A stretch of DNA of 64,000 nucleotides. Origin: Bursaphelenchus xylophilus. Lineage: Eukaryota; Nematoda; Chromadorea; Rhabditida; Aphelenchoididae. The notes under the pieces are model-generated. The model had not been told where the DNA came from. It did not search any database and saw only the letters and a list, made by a program, of their open reading frames with translations. Where the stretch lies: NCBI GenBank assembly GCA_904066235.2, contig CAJFCV020000005.1:2604001-2668000 (forward strand). Reading direction: 5' to 3'. A program made the translations under genes and the position numbers. This document shows positions 12,826 to 23,474 of this stretch, in pieces; the first letter of the stretch is position 1, and every line of letters starts with the position of its first letter.

Positions 12826-13313
12826 GTGATCCAAACTTCATCAAAGATATTAAAAAACGATTCCTTTGCGCTAAAATTTGCATATTTAAAAAATTGAATA
12901 ATTAAAAACAAATTTGAATAATTTGTAAACTTAATCAAAATAAAAAGTCGAAAATTCAAAAGATCATGTAGATAACACTTTCGCTCAATGCGCGGAATAG
13001 TTTGTGGTTTTTTTGCATAAATTATGCAAATTTTCGGAAAAATCTTTATCTCTCTTTGGACAAGCGTGAGCTTTTGTGCAATTTCATTATCCAAAGGTTT
13101 CTTCACATATTTTTGCAAATTCCTTATAAGAAAAATGCTCCTATTATAACAACTATTCAACAAAAGCAATAGTATAATAGTTTTTGTGCCTCAACTGTCT
13201 AATGCTGTCTCGGTTTCTTGTTGTGAAATCTAACACATGCCTGCCTCCGGCAATCATTTTATTCACGTGAGCTCGGAATGATTTTAACGTGGACTTTATG
13301 ACACATTCTTTGG

Positions 13314-14143
13314 TATCCCTTAGGACAACTGTTGTTGCAGTTAACAGTTGTTAAATGGAAAGATTTACACTAACTTGACTCCGCCCATTAAAATTTGCAA
13401 TATTTAATTATATGATATCTTAATTTTTTCCATTTATAACCCATTGTGTGATTCGGGCGTGTGCCAATTTTATCCTCAAAAATCCACATGTCTAGCCTAA
13501 AATTCTAAAATTTGCGCTCTGTGACTGTCCTAAAATAGTATCTGCTTCTTGCCAAAACGGGTGTATTAACAGCGAAATTTTTCTTATATTAAGAAATCGA
13601 TACAATTCTGACTTGCTTAATAAAAATTTTAATTTTTAATTAGTAACAGTGATGATAGCGACAAATGACGCAAGATCGGAATCGATTTGGTGTTGCAGCA
13701 GTATGCAACGCCGTTTTTTGAAGTAAAAATTTTGCGTAATCTCTATTGCCTGCCATATCGACCTCTGGCTGAGACTGAATGAAATTTAGTTCAGTGATTT
13801 GTCTGTCCTAATTTATTTGTTAAACTTTCATTGTGACCTCATTTGCCTTCGTGATTGATTAATTTTTTTGAGTTTTGATTACAATATACCTTAATACTGT
13901 AACACAGTCCTTTCGAACAGTAATTTTACAATAACAATTGTTATTTTGTTACAGTAACCCTCTTTTTATCCTCCCCTCAAGAGGACGGGTCAAAAGGGTG
14001 CGTAAGGTCCTTTTGTACAAAAATACAGTTCTTTGAATTTACAATATACCTTAATACAGTACGCTTACAGTATCAATTGTTATTTTGTTAGAGTAGCCTG
14101 TCTTTGCCCTCCTCCAGAGGAGGGGGGCAAAAAGGGGGCATAG
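13314..14143. repeat. Palindrome right flank with a diverged tandem duplication
   Basis: The first 60 bases carry CAACTGTTGTTGCAGTTAAC words like those inside the palindrome near 1080-1120. From about 13880 a unit of roughly 130 bp occurs twice (13880-14010 and 14037-14150). Both units contain TTACAATATACCTTAATAC, then TTGTTATTTTGTTA, then a CCTC...GAGG hairpin. The rest (13380-13870) shows no gene or recognisable repeat. Confidence 0.6.
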
Positions 14144-16587
14144 GGCCCTTATATACTACTTCTGCGCGAGAAAGCGTTGAGCGAACAGCGGCGGTACGAC
14201 GACGAGATGAGAAATGTGAGTTTGATCATTTATTTTATTTATTTTTTCAAAAATTTTTAACAAAATCAAAATGTTTTTTTTTTTGTAAAACAAAGCAATT
14301 TTACTCTTCGTATTTTGCTCTCCACAATTTTTTTCTGTTTACAATATTTTCCCCACAAGATATTGCTTTTTAATTACGCCACTTTGTAATGTCATGCATC
14401 CCACTTGACGTTAATTATATTGCAAGTAGCAATTATATGGAGGAGCGATCGGAATGTCGCTCGGCTCATTATTACGTCTTGACTTTGTCAGTCAGAAACA
14501 ATGGGGATTGGGATTTATATTGTCGATTTTTGTAGAGGAAATAGTTATTTTATAGTCGATTGAAAGAGAAATTTTTTAGGTGATAATAAAAAAAATTTTG
14601 TTCAGTTTTCTGGATGAAAATTAGCTAAAATTTAGAGCGTTATTTTCCAAGAAATTTATCAGATATTGAGTTCGTATTTTACAAAAACCGCCGAGATTTT
14701 TTTATCTCTTTTTTCATTGTGGAAAAAAAGGCTGCCGCTGAAAACGAAAGCTTTCAATGAATGATTTGTACACTGTGGGCCACTCGAACCTCGCATCCAT
14801 ATTTCAAGTATTTCTCCGCTAATAATGAACCAATCTCCCTAAAATTTATATCAAATTAAAGCTGAGACACCCCATTTTTTGTCCGCAAAATATGGTCCGT
14901 CTAAGTTTAGGGAGAGACCCGTACTGACCTTTGACATTTTTATTCCAAATTTTGGATCCCAAAATGGGTAAAACTTAGAAAATCTGTCTATGGCAAGCAA
15001 TTTTAGAGGACCAAGAGCCTGCTTTGATCCAAGTTAAACAATAATCCTTTTTATTTTCTGTCGGGAAAATATTGAACTCAATTTCGCTGCACCAATCGGG
15101 TTGCTGAAGTGAAAAGCGATTTGATTTCTTTTCACTTCAGCGACCCGATCGACAAAATTCATTTTCTCGGCTGCGATTTTCGATGCGACAGAGCGCTCAT
15201 TATTTTACCGACAGACTGATAAGACATGTGCAAATTTTTTTTGGTCTCGTAAGACTTGTTGTACAGAGGTTTTATTATGAACAAATTTTTTTCGGTTTGC
15301 TAAAAAAATTTAATATCTAATGGCATGCATGACAAAACATCGTATTTTACCCCCTCATGTTTTCAGATGCGCGACGAAATGATCGAAAATATCCGCCGGC
15401 TCAGCGACCTGCTCGAATCCGAAACCAAACGTCTTCAAGCCGCCAACAACGAGCGTGAGCATTGGGAGAAGGAGGCTCGCGACCTCAAAAACGCCCTCAA
15501 TGAACAGCGACGTCTTCTCGAAGAGAAACCGCGCATTCCCGAGACCGATTCCGAGCTCCGAGCACGATGCGAAGAGTTGATGAGAGAGAACGCTGAATTA
15601 GCAGCTGATTTGCTGAAAAAAGAGAGATTTGGAGGCGATGGAGAGAGTCGAGAGCTCAGAGAATTGGAACAGAAGTATCTGGCGGAGGCTCAGAATTGGC
15701 GAAGGGAAAGAATGGCGTTGGAGAATCAAATTGAGGAGCTCAGGAGTGAACTGAACAGGTGAGGATTGGGACTATTTTTAGTTGGGTTTATGTTTTCCAA
15801 ATTAATGGATGTGTTACCAGAGCGTATTTTACAAATAGTCGAGAGATTTAGTTTGTAAAAATTGCTTTTTTCTTGAAATTTTTTTTTTTGAAAATTTAAT
15901 TTTTAAAATTTTTTAATTTGTGGTCGGAAATTGTTTTTTTTTTTGTTTTTTTGCGAAAGAGTTACAATTTTAAAATTAAATTTCAAAAATAAACATTAAC
16001 TGCCATAAAAGTTGAAGTAAAAAAGCAATTTCCGTGATTAAAAAATATTAAAATTTCAAAGAAACCTACATCAAATTTTCTGCTTTAAAATTTCCTCAAA
16101 AAAATTAAGAAAAAATTCTGGAAAACCCCAAAAAAAATCGTTAAAAATAGTGTTAAATATTGTAAATGTTTTGCACTAAAAATTTCACACTTTTTGATAT
16201 GCATTTTTAAGCATTTTTCACAAAAATTCTCAAAAAAAACTTGATTTTTTGGTGGACAGAAAAGGTTTACCTTATTTTTAAATATATAAAGATCATGTTT
16301 CGTCGTATTTTACCCCAATTTTCAGCCAAAACAACCCGAAGCCGAAGCCGCGGAAGATCAATGGCTACTCCACGCTGCCTTCGCACACCTCCATTCCGAC
16401 CAGTGAGACGTCGTCGGCGGACGAAAGCACCGCGACTCTGGGTTCGAACGGAACTTTGGAGAACGGAAACGTCCATGCGGAGCTGGAACGACAAAAACGG
16501 CTGGTGAATGTGCTGAGGAGGAAGTTGCAGCATCAGCAAATTGAACGGTTTCAGCAGAGCAGAAGCTTCTGTGCTACGATGAAGTAG
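14144..16587 (+). CDS. Coiled-coil protein, last three exons (5' end not found)
   Basis: Exons are about 14144-14215, 15367-15758 and 16326-16587. The donors are GTGAGT and GTGAGG; both downstream acceptors are TTTTCAG and all phases join. The readable product is about 241 residues. A long charged coiled coil (RRLSDLLESETKRLQ and onward) runs to about residue 155. It is followed by a Ser/Thr/Asn-rich linker (STLPSHTSIPTSETSS) and a short C-terminal helix (ELERQKRLVNVLRRKLQHQ). The first exon is open in frame back to an in-frame TAG at 14141-14143. The AG of that codon could be an acceptor, so more exons probably lie upstream, towards or beyond the palindrome. It resembles cytoskeletal or scaffold coiled coils in general, and I do not recognise the family. 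The decamer CGTATTTTAC lies just before both acceptors. Confidence 0.8.
15058..15221. mobile_element. Family A TIR element
   Basis: It runs from CTGTCGGGAAAATA to TATTTTACCGACAGACTGA. It lies in the first intron of the coiled-coil gene and is non-coding. Confidence 0.75.
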
Positions 16588-16616
16588 AAAATTTAAAACA
16601 AATTCTTAGAGAGAGA

Positions 16617-16765
16617 CGTATTTTACAATTTTTTTATAAGTATTGCTTCTGAGATATGTCGTTTTTATTGTTACTAATTTTTATTATCAGCAACGTCACT
16701 TACACACAAATTTAGCGGGTATTCCAAGAACAAAAACATTAGCAATTGTGATTGAAAATATTATT
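16617..16765 (+). repeat. 150-bp segment repeated inverted at 24885-25018
   Basis: It starts with CGTATTTTACAA and TATAAGTATTGCTTCTGA; the complement of this run is at 24980-25018. Similarity continues for about 140 bp with substitutions and small indels. The pair flanks the aquaporin gene in opposite orientation. Confidence 0.65.
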
Positions 16766-16780
16766 TTTTTTGTATTTTCG

Positions 16781-16934
16781 TTCTGTTGGGAAAATAATGA
16801 GCATTCTGTCGCATCGAAAATCGCATCTCCGCCGGGAAAATGAATTGTGTCGCGACAAAATCAAATTTCTTTTCACTTCAGCGACACGATTGGGGCAGCG
16901 ACATTGTGGTCATTATTTTCACGACAGACTGATA
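16781..16934. mobile_element. Family A TIR element
   Basis: The left end is TTCTGTTGGGAAAATAATGA (degenerate) and the right end is ACGACAGACTGA. The interior has the usual family A words (GCGACA, CTTTTCACTTCAGCGAC). Confidence 0.75.
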
Positions 16935-17014
16935 AATTATTTTCTTTTCGCTTATTCTGATTCAACATCTTGTGCCTAAAAGAACTATACTTTACGCTTT
17001 TTCTGTCAAACTTA

Positions 17015-17463
17015 CAGGGGAAGTACTCCAAGTGCGACGCTCAGATTTTGATCAAACTTGGCACAAATTTAGAATAATTTTTTCTAAGATATATACGAGA
17101 ATCCTAGCTCGCGCTTTGCAGAAACAACCGAGATTTTTAGATCGAAAGTTGGCGAAAATTTTGGACTTTTTGCCGAATTTCGGCACGAAAAGTTTTGTGC
17201 CTATTTCAACCGTAAAGAATAATGTTTCTACAAGAAATCAAAATTTTCCGCACGAAACTGCCAAAGTTATGGCCAAAAAGCGCTTTTCTCTCTGACCGCT
17301 CTCCACGTTTTGTGTGCTCTCTCGGCGGCAAAAATCGTCCGATATCTCGGCGGCGCCCGCAAAGCGCGACCTAAAACTTTCAGGAATTGATATTTAGTCC
17401 ACACCCGACCTGTGTGCAAAATTTAAAGAAAATCTGAGCGTCGCACTTGGAGTACTTCCCCTG
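17015..17463. mobile_element. Family C TIR element, complete
   Basis: The left end is CAGGGGAAGTACTCC and the right end is GGAGTACTTCCCCTG. The preceding TTA (17012-17014) recurs as TTA at 17473-17475, after a 9-base partial repeat of the end. A three-base TTA/TAA duplication fits PIF/Harbinger-type MITEs. It encodes no transposase. Confidence 0.8.
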
Positions 17464-18428
17464 TTTCCCCTGTTAGCCTTTATTGTTCTAAAATACCATG
17501 TTTTCTTTTCATTTTGGCAGGGGTCCTTTGTATAGCAAGCTGCAAATTTTTGTTTAAATTTGATCGAAAAATAGATTGTTAAAATACGGGACATCCTTTT
17601 TTTTCAAAACTTTATCATGAGTTTCCATTTATCTTTACAAAAAAAAATTTTTTCTCATCATCGATATTCGCAACGGTATTGCAAAAAGACATACTTTTCT
17701 CTCCACAGGTTCCGTACTCACTCAGCAAAGATCGCCGAATATGTCGGCTGTAATTTCATAGTTTTAGCTGAGAATTTTAACAATTTATTTGTGACATAGA
17801 GAAGTTAGACTTGCGAAATTTTTAAGAAAAAATCTGTGTCGCTCTGTGAGAAATTTCTTGATAGCCAAAAAATAAATTTTGATGTCGATACAACGCATAC
17901 AGCTCTTTTATCAGCACCGTTATACAAAGACTTCGCTTGTATTATCTTTTATTTTCATTTATCTATTTTACAATCGCTGTAATTTCTCTCCTCTTTCCCC
18001 AATCTTCACTTAATAATCTTGCCGATTCATATCACTATGTCCTACTGTAATTTCGATTTGAATGAAACAAACTATAAACAACATTTTGAACATACATTTT
18101 AATACTTCCCTTCCCACCCACGGCTCACTATACTATATAATATATATCGGTCGGCATGTGGTTTTCTTACCGTAAACTATAAATGCTGGATAATGTTCGA
18201 AGAAGTGTGAATCATCGGGTAATCGAGGTTCGCTCCCATGCTGCTGTTGTGGGAAAATGTAGGTTCGTTTTGGGTATGGGATCATAAAAAAACAACGGAA
18301 ATTAATGAGATATCCGGCCAAGACTCATTATTTGTCGCCTTACGGCAGAGTGGACGGTTGGCTGGGGAGGTAGCGGTGTGATACAGAAGCGTTCTGTATC
18401 ATCTATTTAAATCTATATAACATTCAAC

Positions 18429-21400
18429 ATGACTTCTTCCACAAAGAGGGTGCCAAGAGTGCCAACTTATTCACCGGATAAAGTGGTAAGGACTTGAAGT
18501 TGACGTCGTATTTTTTTCAATTGTGTCTTAAGAAACTCAGGTGCAATTTGCGACAAATCAAACTTTGTTTAGAGATTTGCTTACAATATAGAACACTACA
18601 GTCAGTCCGTTCAACAAATCCTAAGTCGCTAAAAAATGACTCATTATAAATGGGTCTTGTTGAACGGAGGTGAATACAAATCCATATGTTAGCTTTTAGT
18701 GACATTTGAGACTTCTAAGACTATTCCTTGTCCTGGGAAACCCTTTACTTTTTTTCGCTATAAGTTTAGATGACTGGGATTTTATGTGTATAGTAACCTG
18801 CTCAGCCCCGATAGGCACTATTATATCATTAAATCAACACTTTTTTGCCTCCATCAAAGAATGAGTCTTCGATGCATAGATTCGGCGGAGCTCCAGTACG
18901 CCTGGTAGCGAAATAAAAAGCCTCCGTAAGACCTTGAAGCTTCTTCAGATGAGAGCTGGTCGAACGTAATCGAGATTTTTTTTCAGCCGATCCTTTTCCC
19001 CCAAGGACCACTTGATTAGTCATATTGATTTTAGTCTTTTTGCAAATGTATTTATTTATATTTCCATGTTATCCTCTTTTATTCCAGGTCTGCTTCAAAG
19101 TCCCAGCCAACACAGAAGTCACCGAGAAGAATCTCAAGCCTGGCTACTCAAATGCCAGCAAACTGGCAGCCGAATTCCTGGGATGCATTGTTTTCATCTT
19201 CGTTGGTTCGCTATCAGGGCTGCAAACCATGCCTGCGAACAGGGCAATTAGAGTGGCATTGGCTCACGGGTTTGCCAATTTCGTGCTGGCCTGCGCTTTT
19301 GGGCATATAAGGTAAGGGAATTTGAAGATTTCCATAGGAAATTTTGTAAAATACGACTTTGTGGGCGAAACGGGGTAACAGCATCAGGGAAATAGAGAAG
19401 AATGGGAAACGATTATGCAATATCGTCCAGGCTCCTGCAACGAGTAAGCAAAAAGTCTAGGGAATAGCTACAGTGACGGAACTGGTCCAAGTATCATTTT
19501 GCATCAGGGAAGTAGCAAAAATATGGCAAAATACTATTTTTTAGAGATGAAGAAAAGGCAACTCCTATATACAGTGACCGAACTGATATGTGTAGTGGCA
19601 AAAACGTACCATTTCGCATCTGAAAATTGTCAAAAAATATGGCAAAATGCCTCCCAATTAAAAAAAACTCCGTTCTGAAGCCCCCTCACAAAAACGCGCG
19701 CGCTTTTGAAATCGGAGTTTTTTTCACGTGGAGAATGAGGTATTTATTTTGCTATATTTTTGATACATCCCGGATGCAAAATTATAAGTTTTTTGCCACT
19801 GGATCAGGTCCGAAACTGTATACGGTGTATTTAGAGTACGCATTCAAAAATAGAAAAAAATCATGCTGTCATGTTTACAGTAATTTTTCACTTGTTAGAC
19901 GGATAGCTTACGAATTGTTTTCAATAAAAAGGTCAATAAAAAACGTTTTTTTACTAGTAAATTTTTACTATCAGTCTGTCGGAAAAATAACGGCGGATCG
20001 TCGCGCCTCGGTATCACCCATCGTCGCCTTGCGACTGCAAGCAGCGGCTTGGGATTTGGTGCGCGATAGCGGCGAGGCGAGACATTTTGGTGCGACGATC
20101 CGCCGTTATTTTTCCGACAGACTGATAGTTATAAAATTACTAGGTACAACTAATGAGTCGTTTTTAGCGGAGGTCACTTCAATCCAACAGTCTCATTGGC
20201 AGTTGCCTTGGCTGGAAAATTGAATCCCCTTTTGCTCATGCCCTACTTTATGGCCCAGCTTTCCGGAGGATTCATTGGAGCGCTTTTGGTCAGAGTAAGA
20301 TTTTACTTCCTCTCACCAGGCTATATGTATAATATTTTAGCTAGGATAATAGCTCGTATTTTACCAAAATATCTGTATTTTCAGGCAGTCACCACCTTGG
20401 AAGAGTACGACTCAATCCTTGGCGGCTCCGTGATGCCCGGTGCAAATCCGTGGTGGCAGAGTGTTATTACAGAAGCTGTGTTGTCTATGGCTTTGTGTAA
20501 CACAGTCCTGATGTGTGCTGTTGACACGGACAAAAACCAATTGGCGTCTCTGGGAATCGGCTTCACCGTCGCAATGAGTGCACTTTCTGGGTAATTTTTT
20601 GACTGGAGAAATTAGACTTTAATTGAGTGACAATATGTTACAATAGGTTTTTAAAATACGTTCCATCAGTCTACATACATATTAAAACACGATTTTTGAG
20701 TCAGGGCACCAGCGGTGGTCTTAGGAAAAAATCGATTTTGAGATTTTTGGCTTAAAATAGTCGGTAGCACTTGTGGAAGAAAAGCTAAAAATAGTTTTGT
20801 CTAATTATGCCCGGAAGGCATATTTTTTTACAAAATACGTTTTTACACTTCAAAGCCTCTGGAGGCCGATGTGATCTGACTACAGAGGTTAAACCGGGCA
20901 TACACGGGTTTTTGACACCCAGGAATCTGAAAATCGTAGCATTTTTACCGTCAGGTTACTGTAACATGGTCATACTGTAATCCGGTCGATAAAAATCGAC
21001 GATAACTTCTTTAGATCAAAAATGCCACAGGATTTTATTGCAGATTCGGAATCAGCATAAAATTCTGCTTCGGATACATGTAAAATATGTTCAAAATTCC
21101 GTGGCCCAACCTCTGTAGTATAGTGGTTGTGCGCCAGGATTATCAATCTGGCGACCCAGGTTCGATTCCCGGTGGCTGCAAATGGCAGAAAATGGACTAT
21201 AAAAGGGCGGAAACTAGGAAAAAAGGGAAAATAAATTACAGAAAATTAATTTTATGCAACTTAGGAGCAGTTTAAAAGTTTTTGCAAGAATTCCGCATAA
21301 ATTACGGTTTTTATGGAAAACGCCTCACAGCATTCGTAAGATCGCCCCAAATGGCAACTAAAGAGTTGTGGTGAATCTACATAACGCTTGCTATCCAATG

Positions 21401-22743
21401 TTCATCATATCCGCCGAGGAAAGCAATATAAAACAAAATAAAGCAGTTATTTGGTTTTCAGATGGAAGCACGCATGTTACAGCCCCGTAGTTTAGCCTCT
21501 GTTCCTTACGAACTGAGTCTCCATGTAGATTTATCATCAGAGCGTCCACGCGCTCCGTTTTTCGTGGGATACGCAAGACGCCCTAAGTTTTACAAGCTGT
21601 GTGATCCCGGTGCTGTTAGGGAATCTTATATGACTTTTTGTGAATCTTATATGACTTTTTGGTCAAATATTGTTCCGTTCGATAAACCTCGGCCGCAGCT
21701 CGCCTTCTTAAAAACCCGAATTTGAAAGAAAACCCAGGCTATCCCGAAAATTTAACCAAATAAGCAGAAATGGATTTATTTCCGTAGTAGGAAGCCTCAG
21801 TAACCTCTTCTGTAAATTTTAACCAGATTGCTCCACTTTCCGGCAAGCTGTAAGGCGTTTTCCATAAAAACCGTAATTTATGCGGAATTCTTGCAAAAAC
21901 TTTTAAACTGCTCCTAAGTTGCATAAAATTAATTTTCTGTAATTTATTTTCCCTTTTTTCCTAGTTTCCGCCCTTTTATAGTCCATTTTCTGCCATTTGC
22001 AGCCACCGGGAATCGAACCTGGGTCGCCAGATTGATAATCCTGGCGCACAACCACTATACTACAGAGGTTGGGCCACGGAATTTTGAACATATTTTACAT
22101 GTATCCGAAGCAGAATTTTATGCTGATTCCGAATCTGCAATAAAATCCTGTGGCATTTTTGATCTAAAGAAGTTATCGTCGATTTTTATCGACCGGATTA
22201 CAGTATGACCATGTTACAGTAATCTGACGGTAAAAATGCTACGATTTTCAGATTCCTGGGTGTCAAAAACCCGTGTATGCCCGGTTTAACCTCTGTAGTC
22301 ATTTCACATCGGCCTCCAGAGGCTTTGAAGTGTAAAAACGAATTTTGTAAAAAAATATGCCTTCCGGGCAAAATTGGGCAAAAATATTTTTCGCTTTTCT
22401 TCCACAAGTGCTACCGACTATTTTAAGCCAAAAATCTCAAAATCGATTTTTTCCTAAGACCGGACCCCACTACTGGCTGACGCAGTGACTCAAAAATCGT
22501 GTTTTAAATAGATAACTTTACAATACAATTTTCAGAGGTTCGATCAGTGGGGCCGTTCTGAATCCGGCTCGAGCGCTGGGCCCTGGATTAGTTGCGACAA
22601 TTTTCGCTACTAGTAAAAACGCAACAACGATGATTTGGAGCCAGCATTATGTGTATTGGGGAGGTCCGGCGATTGGGTCGTCTATCGCGGCGATGAATTA
22701 TCGCCTGTTCTTCGCACAACCGGAGTGGCGATTACTTCCGTAG
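18429..22743 (+). CDS. Aquaporin (MIP family water channel)
   Basis: Exons: 18429-18485, 19088-19311, 20168-20294, 20385-20590, 22536-22743, giving 273 residues. All junctions are GT-AG and in phase. The protein has the six-helix MIP layout with two half-helix loops. The first NPA box reads GGHFNPTVSLA (residues 95-105), so Ala is replaced by Thr. The second is canonical, SGAVLNPARALGP (209-221), with the selectivity-filter-type Arg at 217. Its length and the GGHFNP context fit water-selective or AQP8-like members better than aquaglyceroporins, but I cannot assign the paralogue. The channel is a plasma or organelle membrane protein. Intron 2 carries family A and B elements and intron 4 a complete family P element. 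An AATAAA lies near 22865. Confidence 0.93.
19571..19818. mobile_element. Family B TIR element in aquaporin intron 2
   Basis: It starts CAGTGACCGAACTGAT and ends ATCAGGTCCGAAACTG. A partial, older copy (19468-19550) lies immediately upstream. The interior hairpin is CATCTGAAAATTGTC / ATTTTTGATACATCCCGGATG. Confidence 0.65.
19971..20125. mobile_element. Family A element with an almost perfect hairpin
   Basis: The ends are TCAGTCTGTCGGAAAAATAA and the exact complement TTATTTTTCCGACAGACTGA, flanked by TA (19969-19970 and 20126-20127). The interior differs from other family A copies: CGGCGGATCGTCGC is mirrored as GCGACGATCCGCCG. It lies in aquaporin intron 2, about 40 bp before exon 3. Confidence 0.8.
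21109..21180 (+). tRNA. tRNA-Asp-like sequence, anticodon ATC, probably non-functional
   Basis: This 72-base sequence aligns without gaps to an eukaryotic tRNA-Asp layout. The A box is TAGTATAGTGG and the B box GGTTCGATTCC, both intact Pol III promoter elements. The anticodon loop is TTATCAA, giving ATC. The anticodon stem has one A/G mismatch and the T stem one A/C mismatch. The acceptor stem is largely unpaired (ACCTCTG against TGGCTGC), so charging is unlikely. I call it a tRNA-derived module of family P. Confidence 0.55.
21462..21725 (+). CDS. 87-codon ORF in the centre of family P (copy 1)
   Basis: The ORF follows a splice-acceptor-like TTTTCAG. It reads [38 protein letters not shown], then two tandem copies of ESYMTF. 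It is kept open in the second element (42991-43323) with several substitutions. No family was recognised. It could be a captured host exon or a chance ORF preserved by recent copying. Confidence 0.25.
   Translation: MEARMLQPRSLASVPYELSLHVDLSSERPRAPFFVGYARRPKFYKLCDPGAVRESYMTFCESYMTFWSNIVPFDKPRPQLAFLKTRI
21998..22069 (-). tRNA. tRNA-Asp-like sequence, mirror copy in the right arm
   Basis: Inverted copy of 21109-21180 in the other arm of family P, with identical A and B boxes and anticodon ATC. Any Pol III transcript would converge on the one from the left arm. Confidence 0.55.
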
Positions 22744-22989
22744 AAGCGGAATAAGACATGTAGAATAAGAGAGATACGCCAGAGGAACCGTGTGTTCTAT
22801 GTACATGTATATGAAACGCTCATTGCAAACGTGACAAATAGAAAAGATTGTGTTGTGGAACAGATGAATAAAGAAAGGTGTTAGAAGGATTTGAATAGAC
22901 AAACAGTAAAGCCTTTATACAGAAAATTTACTCATAACTAAATTTGCCTGTATAGAAAAAAGCAGCTATTGTTCTTCCGTGTACACTTA

Positions 22990-23232
22990 CAGTGGCGATG
23001 CTGATTCAGTGGCAAAAAACTTACCATTTTGCGTCCGGGAAGTATCAAAAATGTGGCAAATTACCTCCATCTCCAAGTGAAAAACCTCCAATTTCAAAAG
23101 CGCGTGTGAGGGAAAGGGCGCGGCCTTCTAAACGGGGCTTTTTAAGTTAGAAATGGAGGCATTTCGCAACATTTTTGATACTTCCCGGCTTCAAAATAGT
23201 ACGTTTTTGCCACTCGATCAGGTCCGTCACTG
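22990..23232. mobile_element. Family B TIR element
   Basis: It runs from CAGTGGCGATGCTGATTCAG to GATCAGGTCCGTCACTG, flanked by TA. The interior arms contain GGAAGTATCAAAAATGTGGC and its inverted counterpart. Confidence 0.8.
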
Positions 23233-23474
23233 TACATGGCTTTCACGGCGCCAGAAATCACCAAATATCTTCTGTGCCTGCAAAACGCAAACCAAAATTT
23301 TGAGGGATTTGTGTTGGACTATTTCGTTTTATGCAATTACTAACGAAACATAGAGAAAGTTAGCAGAGGATTCTGAAAAAACGTTGATTTTCAAAAAAAA
23401 CGGTTTACTTCTTTTCCAGAAGAGATTCTTTCGACCAACATGATGATTTTTCTTTTCTAATTTACTTCTTCTAA

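Larger units (their letters stand above)
1..13313. repeat. Giant near-perfect palindrome, arms at least 6.6 kb
   Basis: The left arm (1-6625) is the reverse complement of the right arm (6688-13313), around a 62-base non-palindromic spacer (6626-6687). Coordinates sum to 13314 in the outer part and 13313 in the inner part, because a G run near 4211-4216 is one base shorter on the left. I found one other difference, a substitution at 3147/10167. All long ORFs occur as mirror pairs. Base 1 still pairs, so the left arm may continue beyond the window; pairing stops on the right after 13313. The centre is a fold-back transposon (6152-7161). This is either a genuine inverted duplication or an assembly or amplification fold-back artefact; the sequence alone does not decide. 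Confidence 0.97.
16588..18428. other. Intergenic, coiled-coil gene to aquaporin
   Basis: No gene seen. It holds a 150-bp segment (16617-16765) that recurs inverted at 24885-25018, a family A element (16781-16934) and a complete family C element (17015-17463). From 17480 to 18428 it is unstructured A+T-rich sequence, with TATATAATATATAT near 18130 that could belong to the aquaporin promoter. Confidence 0.6.
20686..22503. mobile_element. Family P fold-back element carrying tRNA-Asp-like arms
   Basis: 1818 bp in aquaporin intron 4. The ends are AACACGATTTTTGAGTC and its complement, with TTAA on both sides (20682-20685 and 22504-22507), a piggyBac-type target signature. The arms (20686 to about 21330, and about 21855 to 22503) are inverted repeats. 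Each contains a tRNA-Asp-like sequence pointing inwards. The central 520 bp is not palindromic and holds an 87-codon ORF (21462-21725) after a TTTTCAG. No transposase is present. A second copy, interrupted, is at 41813-44662. Confidence 0.88.

Noticed and set aside
19627..20223. 198-codon ORF overlapping aquaporin
   Set aside because: It is composed of family B, family A hairpin and the start of aquaporin exon 3 in a different frame.
21109..22069. Functional tRNA-Asp gene pair
   Set aside because: Promoter boxes and anticodon loop are good, but the acceptor stem barely pairs and the copies are embedded in a transposon, so I kept them only as tRNA-like modules.
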